Assembly: GCA_947631575.1 (NCBI GenBank)
Contig: CANRLW010000008.1
Location: 1 to 62,476 of the forward strand
Source of the DNA: an uncultured Clostridia bacterium
GTDB lineage: Bacteria; Bacillota; Clostridia; Oscillospirales; Ruminococcaceae
Direction of reading: 5' to 3'
DNA: 62,476 nucleotides
A program made the translations under genes and the position numbers. Below are positions 42,788 to 50,347 of this stretch, in pieces. The notes under the pieces are model-generated. The model did not search any database. It worked only from the letters and a program-made list of their open reading frames with translations, and was not told the origin of the DNA. The first letter of the stretch is position 1, and each line of letters begins with the position of its first letter.

Positions 42788-42823
42788 TTTTTAATACCTC
42801 GGTTTTTGTTATGCTACATTTGT

Positions 42824-43480
42824 TTATGTATCAAGATCTTTTATAATTCCGATAACCTCAGAAAGGCTGTCGGCTTTTGCATATATAAGGTGCATAAGTT
42901 CAGCGTCAGGCTCGGAAAGATCCGGGATCATTATAGTCTTAAATCCCGCAGCAGCTGCCGACTTTATTCCGTTTGGAGAATCTTCCAAAGCTATGCAGTC
43001 GCCTGGTTTCAAGCCTAACTTTTCTGCACAGTAAAGATAAATATCGGGCTCGGGCTTTCCCTTTTTAACATGTGCCGCACAAACAATGTCTGTAAAAAAG
43101 CCGTATATTCCCGCTCTTTTAAGATAATCTGCCGCTCGGTCAATATCCGTCGCCGTACAGACAGCCGCGGGTATCCCGCTTTCACGCAGAAACTCCAGCA
43201 GCTCTGTTGCTCCCTTTTTAAGCTCTAAAGGATTTTCCGAAAGATATCCGCTCATAAGTTCCATTCTGCGCGAGCGTATTTTCAGATAGTCAAAGTCTTC
43301 GCCGAACGTTTCTTTTAATAGAGGTATCGCAAAGTTTCTATGAAGTGAACGCAGACTCAGAGCGGTTTCTCTTGTCATAGGAAAGCCCGCCTCGTTTGCC
43401 GCCTGTATCCAGAATTTTATCAAAAGCTTTTCGGTATCGAGCAAAAGCCCGTCCATATCAAAAACTACTGCTTTGACCAT
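42824..43480 (-). CDS. HAD phosphatase, beta-phosphoglucomutase-like
   Basis: A 218-residue subfamily IA HAD protein: motif I VFDMDGLLLDTE, motif II VCTATD, motif III Lys in KKGKPEPDIYL and motif IV ALEDSPNGIKSAAAAG. The helical cap follows motif I. Likely a sugar-phosphate phosphatase or mutase. It is the first gene of the five-gene operon, whose leader carries a CAGGCTGT-family hairpin. Confidence 0.93.
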   Translation of the reverse strand: MVKAVVFDMDGLLLDTEKLLIKFWIQAANEAGFPMTRETALSLRSLHRNFAIPLLKETFGEDFDYLKIRSRRMELMSGYLSENPLELKKGATELLEFLRESGIPAAVCTATDIDRAADYLKRAGIYGFFTDIVCAAHVKKGKPEPDIYLYCAEKLGLKPGDCIALEDSPNGIKSAAAAGFKTIMIPDLSEPDAELMHLIYAKADSLSEVIGIIKDLDT

Positions 43481-43491
43481 AAATACTCCCG

Positions 43492-43527
43492 AAAGTCAGG
43501 CTGTCAATAAAGCCGAGGTCTGACTTT
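43492..43527 (-). repeat. CAGGCTGT-family element in the HAD operon leader
   Basis: CAGGCTGTCAATAAAGCC lies inside a larger stem, AAAGTCAG/CTGACTTT, between the promoter and the first gene of the operon. Confidence 0.65.
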
Positions 43528-43580
43528 TTATACAGTATGTACACTTATTTATCATGCACTTTATCACTTACACATTTTTC

Positions 43581-43609
43581 ATTATATCACTATCTCGCCC
43601 GAATGTCAA
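43581..43609 (-). promoter_or_regulatory. Predicted promoter of the five-gene HAD-NlpC-TIM-Cof-CNNM operon
   Basis: TTGACA (43604-43609), 17 bp and TATAAT (43581-43586) on the minus strand. Confidence 0.88.
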
Positions 43610-43658
43610 CAAATCATAAAATTTTATTTTATTTATTTAAAAAAATTCGGAAAAATAC

Positions 43659-43687
43659 TTGAAATTTCTGTAAAGATGTGTTATAAT
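43659..43687 (+). promoter_or_regulatory. Predicted promoter of secG
   Basis: TTGAAA (43659-43664), 17 bp and TATAAT (43682-43687). Confidence 0.85.
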
Positions 43688-43741
43688 ATCCTAGTATTGC
43701 ATAACAACAAAACAAAGTTTGTCTGGAGGAAATTCATAAAA

Positions 43742-44245
43742 ATGGGAATATTTGAAATAATCAGTGCGATAGTACTTATAATCGCGTGTGTATTTATAGT
43801 CGTCGTGGTCCTTTTAAAGGATACAAAAACGCAGATGTCGCAGACTATTTCGGGAACATCGAGCGACACGTTCTATCAGAAAAACGCAGGCAGGACAAAA
43901 GAGGCCATATTGAACAAAGCGACGATCGTTGCAGTTATAATTTTCTTCGTCATGGCTATAGCGGTAAATGTCATAAACGTTTACTTCGGAGCATCTAAGG
44001 GCAGCTCAAGCAGCACGCCAAGTTCAAGCCAGGCAGCTGTTTCATCTTCTTCAAGCTCTTCAAGCTCATCAAGCTCTTCGGGGTCGGCAAGTTCATCAAG
44101 TTCTTCGGGCTCGGCGAGTTCAACAAGCTCTTCCGGGTCGGAAAGTTCTTCGAGTGTTTCTGACAGTTCAAGCTCCTCGGCTAGCGAAAGCACTGAAAGC
44201 AGCTCGGCAAGCACTGAAAGCAGCACGGAAAGCTCAGCAAGCTAA
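43742..44245 (+). CDS. secG: SecG with a long Ser-rich C-terminal tail
   Basis: The first 80 residues are a normal SecG, the third subunit of the SecYEG channel: helix 1 (IISAVIVLIIACVFIVVVVL-type), a KDTKTQMSQTISGTSSDTF loop and helix 2 (ATIVAVIIFFVMAIAVNVIN). SecG usually ends soon after helix 2. Here about 85 residues follow, almost all Ser with some Ala, Gly, Glu and Thr. By SecG topology (both ends outside) the tail would be extracellular. The start is the ATG 12 nt after GGAGG. rnr follows, the usual secG-rnr order. Confidence 0.9.
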   Translation: MGIFEIISAIVLIIACVFIVVVVLLKDTKTQMSQTISGTSSDTFYQKNAGRTKEAILNKATIVAVIIFFVMAIAVNVINVYFGASKGSSSSTPSSSQAAVSSSSSSSSSSSSSGSASSSSSSGSASSTSSSGSESSSSVSDSSSSSASESTESSSASTESSTESSAS

Positions 44246-44253
44246 TGATTTTT

Positions 44254-44290
44254 ACGGACAGGCTGTGAGGGTCTGTCCGTTTGATTTTTT
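44254..44290 (+). terminator. Terminator of secG
   Basis: ACGGACAG/CTGTCCGT stem followed by TTGATTTTTT. rnr begins 21 nt further on and may depend on read-through. Confidence 0.8.
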
Positions 44291-44310
44291 AAGATATCAG
44301 AGGTGACGGC

Positions 44311-46548
44311 ATGAACAGGATAAAGATAGATGTGATGTGTGCGCTGTGCAAAAGCGAAAAAGGACTTTCGGAAAAGGAGCTTATAAAAAAGCTCGGTATT
44401 CCGAAAAAGTCCGCAAAAAAGCTGGAGCAGACGCTGAACGAAATGAAAAAACACAGCGACATTACAGGCAAAAAAGGCGTTTGGAAAATAAAAGACCCCG
44501 AAAATTATTTCAGCGCAATTGTCACAAGCGTAAACACAAGGTCGGGATTTATTGCGAAAATTGACGACGCTGAAACTGACAGCGCCGAAGAAAACAATGA
44601 ATTTTTCGTGCGCGGAAGGGATCTGTGCGGGGCGATTCCGGGAGATAAGGTGCTGGCGAGGAAAATTGCCGATGCAAGCTTTGACAGAAGTGCAGAGGCG
44701 GTCGTTCTGAGCGTTATAGAAGAAAGCGACAGGCTTTTGACGGGGATAGTCGTTGCAGAAGGAAACAAACTTATGGTAATGCCCGACAAGCTCTGCGACG
44801 CTCCCTTGTTCATCGCAAAGGTCGACTCAAAGCCGCTGGCAATAGGCGACAAGGTGGCATTTTCAATAAAAAAGCGCGGCGAGAGGCATTTTGACCACAC
44901 GGTTGAAATTAAAGAGAGCTTTGGTTCTTCTGAGGACGCAAAATCGAGCGCAAAGGCATATATGCTCGTAAACGGGCTGCATACCGAATTCCCCGAAGAA
45001 GTCCTCGCCGAGGCGCAGAAAATTGACACAGACGAACCCGACGCCGACGAAACGGAGCGCAGGCTCGACCTTCGCGGAGAGCCTATATTTACTATTGACG
45101 GGGCTGACACAAAGGATATAGACGACGCGGTTTCAATTAAAAAAACCAACTTTGGCTACAAGCTCGGCGTACATATTGCAGACGTTTCTTATTATGTGAA
45201 AAAAGGCTCGGCTATCGACAAAGAGGCGTTTTTAAGGGGAACGTCGATATACTATGCGGATAAAGTTGTGCCGATGCTGCCAAAGGAGCTTTCAAACGGG
45301 ATATGCTCGCTTAATCCGAATGTAGACAGGCTTGCGTTTTCATGTCTTATGGAAATTTCCGAAAAGGGAGAGCTGCTTTCTTATAGATTTGAAAAGACTG
45401 TTATCAGGAGCCGCGTAAAGGGCGTTTACTCGGAAGTGAACAAGATAATTGACGGAACGGCGGACGATGAAATTAAAGCAAAATACGAGCGCGTTTTAGA
45501 CCGAATTCCCGCTATGAAAGAGCTTTCGGATATACTGATAAAGAACCGCATTGCCCGTGGCGCGCCCGAAATAGACACTCCCGAACCGAAAATAATCACG
45601 AACGAAAACGGAGTATGCATTGATGTAAAACCAAGAGAACGCGGCATAGCAGAGGGCATTATAGAAGAATTTATGCTGATGGCGAACAAGTCCGCCGCCT
45701 CGCTCGCAATGCGCGAGAATATGCCGTTTGTCTACCGCGTACACGAATCTCCGACAACGGAAAAGCTGATTGCGCTCGGAGAAACACTCACCGCGCTTAA
45801 TGCGGGCTTTGAAGGCATAGGCGAAAGGACGACGGTGGCTGACCTTGCGAAGATAATCAGAGACAGCAGAGACACTGACAAATACACTGTTATAAACCGC
45901 ATCGTGCTTAGAACGATGATGAAGGCGAAATATTCGGAAGAGCCGCTCGGACATTATGGCCTGGTAATGCCCGAATATGCGCACTTTACTTCTCCTATAA
46001 GGCGTTATGCCGACCTTTCGATACACAGAATTCTGACGGACTATGTTTACGCACTGAGCAATGAAAAGCTGAAGAAAAAATACGATAACTTCGCCCGCGA
46101 GGCGGCTTTGCAGGCGAGCCTCACAGAGCTTTCAGCAGTAAAATGCGAGCGCGAATGTGAAAACTTCTACATGGCGGAATATATGAAAAAGCATATAGGA
46201 GAAGAATTTGACGGCTTTATTTCAGGCGTTACGCCAAGCGGGATATATGTCGAGCTCCCGAGCACTATTGAGGGAATGGTGTCGGTAAATGCCCTTCCCG
46301 CGGGAGAATACGAAGTGAGCAACGGCGTTATTCTGACGGGCGCGGCGGACGGCACGATATTTACCGTAGGCGACAGGATACGCGTTAAATGCGTTTCGGC
46401 AAATGTAAACGGCGGGTTTATTGACTTTGAGATCATAAAACACGAAAGGTCGGATAAGCCGTCTGCTAAGTCAACCGATAATCCCGAAAAGCAAAACAAA
46501 CCGAAAAAAGCGCCGTCAAAGACAGCGAAAAAACCAAAAGCGGAATAA
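44311..46548 (+). CDS. rnr: Ribonuclease R
   Basis: A 745-residue 3'-5' exoribonuclease that degrades structured RNA and helps tmRNA quality control. In order: N-terminal winged helix (VMCALCKSEKGLSEKELIKK), cold-shock domains, the RNB catalytic domain with acidic site IDGADTKDIDDAVS, and a C-terminal S1 domain (FDGFISGVTPSGIYVELP). It ends in a Lys-rich tail (KPKKAPSKTAKKPKAE-like). The ribosome site is AGAGGTGACGGC. smpB, which often follows, is absent here. Confidence 0.96.
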   Translation: MNRIKIDVMCALCKSEKGLSEKELIKKLGIPKKSAKKLEQTLNEMKKHSDITGKKGVWKIKDPENYFSAIVTSVNTRSGFIAKIDDAETDSAEENNEFFVRGRDLCGAIPGDKVLARKIADASFDRSAEAVVLSVIEESDRLLTGIVVAEGNKLMVMPDKLCDAPLFIAKVDSKPLAIGDKVAFSIKKRGERHFDHTVEIKESFGSSEDAKSSAKAYMLVNGLHTEFPEEVLAEAQKIDTDEPDADETERRLDLRGEPIFTIDGADTKDIDDAVSIKKTNFGYKLGVHIADVSYYVKKGSAIDKEAFLRGTSIYYADKVVPMLPKELSNGICSLNPNVDRLAFSCLMEISEKGELLSYRFEKTVIRSRVKGVYSEVNKIIDGTADDEIKAKYERVLDRIPAMKELSDILIKNRIARGAPEIDTPEPKIITNENGVCIDVKPRERGIAEGIIEEFMLMANKSAASLAMRENMPFVYRVHESPTTEKLIALGETLTALNAGFEGIGERTTVADLAKIIRDSRDTDKYTVINRIVLRTMMKAKYSEEPLGHYGLVMPEYAHFTSPIRRYADLSIHRILTDYVYALSNEKLKKKYDNFAREAALQASLTELSAVKCERECENFYMAEYMKKHIGEEFDGFISGVTPSGIYVELPSTIEGMVSVNALPAGEYEVSNGVILTGAADGTIFTVGDRIRVKCVSANVNGGFIDFEIIKHERSDKPSAKSTDNPEKQNKPKKAPSKTAKKPKAE

Positions 46549-46601
46549 CAATACATTGCGGCGTTGTTTGTAAAGTTTAGCTTTATTTTTCGCTTATTCG
46601 G

Positions 46602-46638
46602 CGCAATTCGCGCTTTTTCGGAAAATTGCGTCTTTTTT
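46602..46638 (+). terminator. Terminator of rnr
   Basis: CGCAATT (46602-46608) and AATTGCG (46624-46630), followed by TCTTTTTT. The 312-bp gap between rnr and ddl holds only this, the ddl promoter and the ddl leader. Confidence 0.75.
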
Positions 46639-46683
46639 CGGAAACTTACGGTATTATTTTTGTAAATATAGGCAAATTACCTA

Positions 46684-46712
46684 TTGAAATTATGCCGGAA
46701 ATGTGATAGAAT
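46684..46712 (+). promoter_or_regulatory. Predicted promoter of ddl
   Basis: TTGAAA (46684-46689), 17 bp and TAGAAT (46707-46712). The leader is about 140 nt long, with a small hairpin (GTAATTTGAG/CTCAATTAC) at its 5' end. Confidence 0.72.
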
Positions 46713-46860
46713 GTAATTTGAGTCGATATGCTCAATTACTATTTAACAACAGGGTGATACTAAAAAGCGCGGCTTTTGGAAGGGCTTTTATGTGTATTTC
46801 CCAAAATTTGGTTTTTTGGCAGGGGTCGCGTTGGCAACTGTCAAAGAAAGGCAGTAATTT

Positions 46861-47928
46861 ATGGCTAAGATCAAAGTCGCTGTTCTGTTCGGCGGTGCCT
46901 CGAGCGAACATGATATTTCGCTCATTTCGGCGCACACGGTGCTTTCAAATATCCCGAAGGACAAATATGACGTGTTCTGTATAGGAATTACAAAAAAAGG
47001 ACACTGGCTCTATTATCCCGGAGAATATGACGATATAAAAACGGGAAAATGGGAATATAACACCGACTGTTGTACGGCTGTTCTAAGTCCCGACGCACTC
47101 CACAGAGGATTTATTGTTATGGGGAGCGACGGCGCGTTTTTGAGAAAGGCTGACGTTATATTCCCGGTACTTCACGGAATGAACGGCGAGGACGGGTCTA
47201 TACAAGGATTATGTCACCTCGCGGGACTGCCGTGCGTGGGGTGTGATATGACAAGCTCGGCGGCGTGCATGGATAAGACCGTTACGCATAAGATACTTGA
47301 ATTTGCGGGAATAAGAACAGCGCCGTTTATCGAACTTCGCCGTTTCTCTCTTAAAAACACCGACGGCATAATTGAAGATGTGAAAACAAAACTTGGTTTT
47401 CCCGTATATGTAAAGCCTGCGTGCGCGGGATCTTCAGTCGGAGTTTCGAGAGCGGAAAACGCAGACGAGCTCAGAGCCGCGATAAAGATAGCTTTTGCTC
47501 ATGGCGAAAAGGTACTTGTGGAAAAGGAAATTATAGGAAAAGAAGTTGAATGCGCGGTGCTTGGAAACGGAAACGACGTTATTGCGTCCGTTCCGGGGCA
47601 GATAACTCCCGCGGAAAAATTCTACGACTATGACGCAAAATATAAGCTCGGAACTTCCGTTCTGGATATCCCCGCGAAAATCAGCGAGCAGGAAATGAAC
47701 GAACTTCGCGAAACAGCAAAGAAAGCCTACATAGCCTGTGCTTGTTCGGGAATGGCGAGAGTGGATTTCTTCGTCTGCGAGGACGGGCTTGTACTAAACG
47801 AGATAAATACTATCCCCGGCTTTACATCTATAAGTATGTATCCGAAACTTATGGAAAATATGGGTATTCCGATTGGCGCTCTTATTGACAAGCTCATACA
47901 GCTCGCATTTTGCAGCGACAATAACTGA
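46861..47928 (+). CDS. ddl: D-alanine--D-alanine ligase
   Basis: Makes the D-Ala-D-Ala dipeptide for peptidoglycan precursors, using ATP. The 355-residue ATP-grasp protein has the N-terminal motif LFGGASSEHDISLISA, HGMNGEDGSIQGL, the ATP-grasp loop KPACAGSSVGVSRA, and NEINTIPGFTSISMYPKL with the metal ligands. The omega-loop reads KFYDYDAKY, the form found in D-Ala-D-Ala enzymes rather than in VanA-type D-lactate ligases. It has its own promoter. Confidence 0.96.
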   Translation: MAKIKVAVLFGGASSEHDISLISAHTVLSNIPKDKYDVFCIGITKKGHWLYYPGEYDDIKTGKWEYNTDCCTAVLSPDALHRGFIVMGSDGAFLRKADVIFPVLHGMNGEDGSIQGLCHLAGLPCVGCDMTSSAACMDKTVTHKILEFAGIRTAPFIELRRFSLKNTDGIIEDVKTKLGFPVYVKPACAGSSVGVSRAENADELRAAIKIAFAHGEKVLVEKEIIGKEVECAVLGNGNDVIASVPGQITPAEKFYDYDAKYKLGTSVLDIPAKISEQEMNELRETAKKAYIACACSGMARVDFFVCEDGLVLNEINTIPGFTSISMYPKLMENMGIPIGALIDKLIQLAFCSDNN

Positions 47929-47967
47929 TATTAAAACGAAGGACCGACTGTATAAAAAGTCAACTTT

Positions 47968-48072
47968 CAGACTGTATAGAAAGCCCCAAATGCTAGAAAG
48001 CGTCACTGCAACTAGCCTTTGTGGCTGTTGCAGTGACGCTGACGCCGCAGGTGGGGCTTTATATACAGTCTG
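47968..48072. repeat. 105-bp inverted-terminal element, copy 2
   Basis: Begins CAGACTGTATAGAAAGCCCC and ends GGGGCTTTATATACAGTCTG. An inner perfect stem pairs GCGTCACTGCAAC with GTTGCAGTGACGC. It is the reverse-oriented counterpart of 19172-19276, lies between ddl and the DUF1934 gene, and reaches to 16 nt before the latter's start. Confidence 0.9.
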
Positions 48073-48087
48073 AGAGGACGTGTAAAA

Positions 48088-48501
48088 TTGGACAATTGCT
48101 CTATAACACTCAACATAAAACAGACTGCGGAAGGATTTACGGACGAGTCCGAGCTTTATACAAAAGGCGAGTTCAGGCTGCACAAGGGCGCATATTATAT
48201 CGACTATGACGAGAGCGAGGCTACCGGATATGACGGAAGTCATGTTCAGCTTATGGTTGATAAAGACCTTGTGACAATGACAAGAACAGGCACGTCGTTT
48301 TCAAACCTCGTTTTCCAGGACAACACGCGCCACTTCTGCCACTACGGAACGGAGTTCGGCGACTGTATGGTCGGGATAACGACGCAGTTTATTGACAGAA
48401 AGCTAAACGAAAACGGCGGAAGAGTACACCTTAAATACTCTGTCGATATTAACGGCGGGCTTATGTCCGAAAATGAAATTACGATAAAGATAAAAATGTG
48501 A
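48088..48501 (+). CDS. DUF1934 (YwiB-like) beta-barrel protein
   Basis: A 137-residue protein of the DUF1934/YwiB family (calycin-like barrel): ITLNIKQTAEG at the start, then GAYYIDYDESEATGYDGSHV, MTRTGTSFSNLVFQ, FGDCMVGI and LKYSVDINGGLMSENEITIK. The function is unknown. It lies 10 nt upstream of argS, as ywiB does in Bacillus. The start is a TTG with AGAGGACG upstream; the ribosome site begins inside the end of the 105-bp repeat. Confidence 0.9.
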   Translation: MDNCSITLNIKQTAEGFTDESELYTKGEFRLHKGAYYIDYDESEATGYDGSHVQLMVDKDLVTMTRTGTSFSNLVFQDNTRHFCHYGTEFGDCMVGITTQFIDRKLNENGGRVHLKYSVDINGGLMSENEITIKIKM

Positions 48502-48511
48502 GGACGAAATA

Positions 48512-50302
48512 ATGTACTATAATGCGGTAAACGAAGTAAAAAACGAAATAAAGGAAATAATAATGAACGCTCTCGGAAAGCTGACGGCTGAAGGCGAGAT
48601 ACCGTCCGAGCCACTTCCGGCGTTTTCCGTTACGATACCCGCCGACAGCGCTCACGGCGATTTTTCGGCAAACACCGCGCTTGTTGCGGCAAAGGTGCTG
48701 AAGACAAATCCCCGTGCGCTCGGAGAAAAGATATGCAAAGAAATTGACCTTACGGGTACGCTTTTTGATAAAGTTGAACTCGCGGGAGCGGGATTTCTTA
48801 ATTTCTTTTTGGGAGAGCATTTCTTTTCTTCGGTCGTTGAAAATGTTCTAGACCTTAAAGAGGACTACGGAAAGACAGACCTCGGCGCAGGAAAGCGCGT
48901 TCTGGTCGAATTTGTTTCGGCAAACCCCACTGGACCTATGCACATAGGAAATGCCAGAGGCGGAGCTATAGGCGACTGTCTTGCATCGCTTTTACAGACA
49001 GCAGGATATAAAGCCGACCGCGAGTTTTACATAAACGACGCGGGAAACCAGGTGGCAAAGTTCGGAAAATCGCTCGATCTGCGCTATCTCCAGCTTTGCA
49101 AGGACGAGGGACAGAAAATTATCGGGGAATGTAAAGACGACCTCGAAAAGCTGTGCGACGTTATTTACGAAAAGACAGTAACCGATACGGAAGAATGTCA
49201 AGCAGACAAGAACGACCCGTTCTATATGCCCGAGGACGTTTATCTTGGCAGGGATATAATTGAACACGCGAAGAACTTTTATGACATAAACGGCGCGGCA
49301 TTTATTGATAAAAGCGAGGACGAACGCAGAAAAGCGCTCGTGGACTATGCGTTGCCGCTGAATGAAAAGCGGCTCGAAACCGACCTTTTAAAGTACCGCA
49401 TTAAATACGACAACTGGTTTAAAGAAAGCTCTCTGCACGAAAGCGGAGCGGTAAAGGACGTTATAGAACACCTCAAAGCGGGCGGGCATACCTATGAAAA
49501 AGACGGGGCGCTGTGGCTGAATGCAGAGGCTCTCGGCGGCGAACAGGACTTCGTGCTTGTGCGCTCAAACGGTTTTCCGACTTATATCGTGCCGGATATA
49601 GCGTATCACTACAACAAGCTCGTTACAAGAAACTATGACACGGCTATAGACGTTTTGGGAGCGGACCACCACGGATATGTAAAGAGAATGAGAGTTTGCC
49701 TTAAAGCAATGGGCATAGACGAGAAAAGGCTGGACGTTGTTATTTGTCAGATGGTAATGCTCGTAAGGGACGGAAAGCCCACAAAGCTCTCAAAGCGTTC
49801 GGGAAAAGCTATTACGCTCGCTACGCTTTTGGACGAAGTGCCGATAGACAACGCGAGATTTTTCTTTAATCTCCGCGCCGCGGACACTCATCTTGATTTT
49901 GACCTTGATCTGGCGGTAGAAGAAAGCGCGAAAAACCCCGTATTCTATGTTCAGTATGCCCACGCGAGAATATGCAGGCTGTTGGGTAAAATGGCGGACG
50001 ACGGCATAAGCTATAAGGGCGAGCCTGTTTCATACGAAACCGAAGAAGAAAAGGCTCTTATAAGGAAAATTGCCGAATATCCCGAGCTTATAAACGAGGC
50101 CGCGCGCGAATATTCTCCCTTTAAGCTCACAAAATATGTATACGAGCTTGCGCAGATATTCCACAAATTCTACGATAGTTGTGATATAAAGGCAGCGGAA
50201 AACAGCGTAAAGCTGTCGAGACTCGCACTCTGCGAGGTTTCGAGGATAGTAATCAAAAACATTCTTTCACTGCTGAAAATAGACGCTCCCGAAAAAATGT
50301 GA
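48512..50302 (+). CDS. argS: Arginyl-tRNA synthetase
   Basis: A 596-residue class I synthetase that charges tRNA-Arg. It has the N-terminal Add1 domain, the HIGH-type signature (NPTGPMHIGNARGGAIGDCL), the KMSKS-type loop (KPTKLSKRSGKAITL) and the C-terminal DALR anticodon-binding domain (YVQYAHARICRLL). The ribosome site GAGGACG stands 7-8 nt before the ATG. It follows the DUF1934 gene. Confidence 0.97.
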   Translation: MYYNAVNEVKNEIKEIIMNALGKLTAEGEIPSEPLPAFSVTIPADSAHGDFSANTALVAAKVLKTNPRALGEKICKEIDLTGTLFDKVELAGAGFLNFFLGEHFFSSVVENVLDLKEDYGKTDLGAGKRVLVEFVSANPTGPMHIGNARGGAIGDCLASLLQTAGYKADREFYINDAGNQVAKFGKSLDLRYLQLCKDEGQKIIGECKDDLEKLCDVIYEKTVTDTEECQADKNDPFYMPEDVYLGRDIIEHAKNFYDINGAAFIDKSEDERRKALVDYALPLNEKRLETDLLKYRIKYDNWFKESSLHESGAVKDVIEHLKAGGHTYEKDGALWLNAEALGGEQDFVLVRSNGFPTYIVPDIAYHYNKLVTRNYDTAIDVLGADHHGYVKRMRVCLKAMGIDEKRLDVVICQMVMLVRDGKPTKLSKRSGKAITLATLLDEVPIDNARFFFNLRAADTHLDFDLDLAVEESAKNPVFYVQYAHARICRLLGKMADDGISYKGEPVSYETEEEKALIRKIAEYPELINEAAREYSPFKLTKYVYELAQIFHKFYDSCDIKAAENSVKLSRLALCEVSRIVIKNILSLLKIDAPEKM

Positions 50303-50347
50303 TCTTAATTTTTAAAAACTCTTGCTATCAAAATCGAGGAACTATAA

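Noticed and set aside
43985-44240. Plus-strand tandem repeat or opposite-strand acidic protein
   Set aside because: It is the Ser-rich tail of SecG; the opposite-strand frame is only its shadow.
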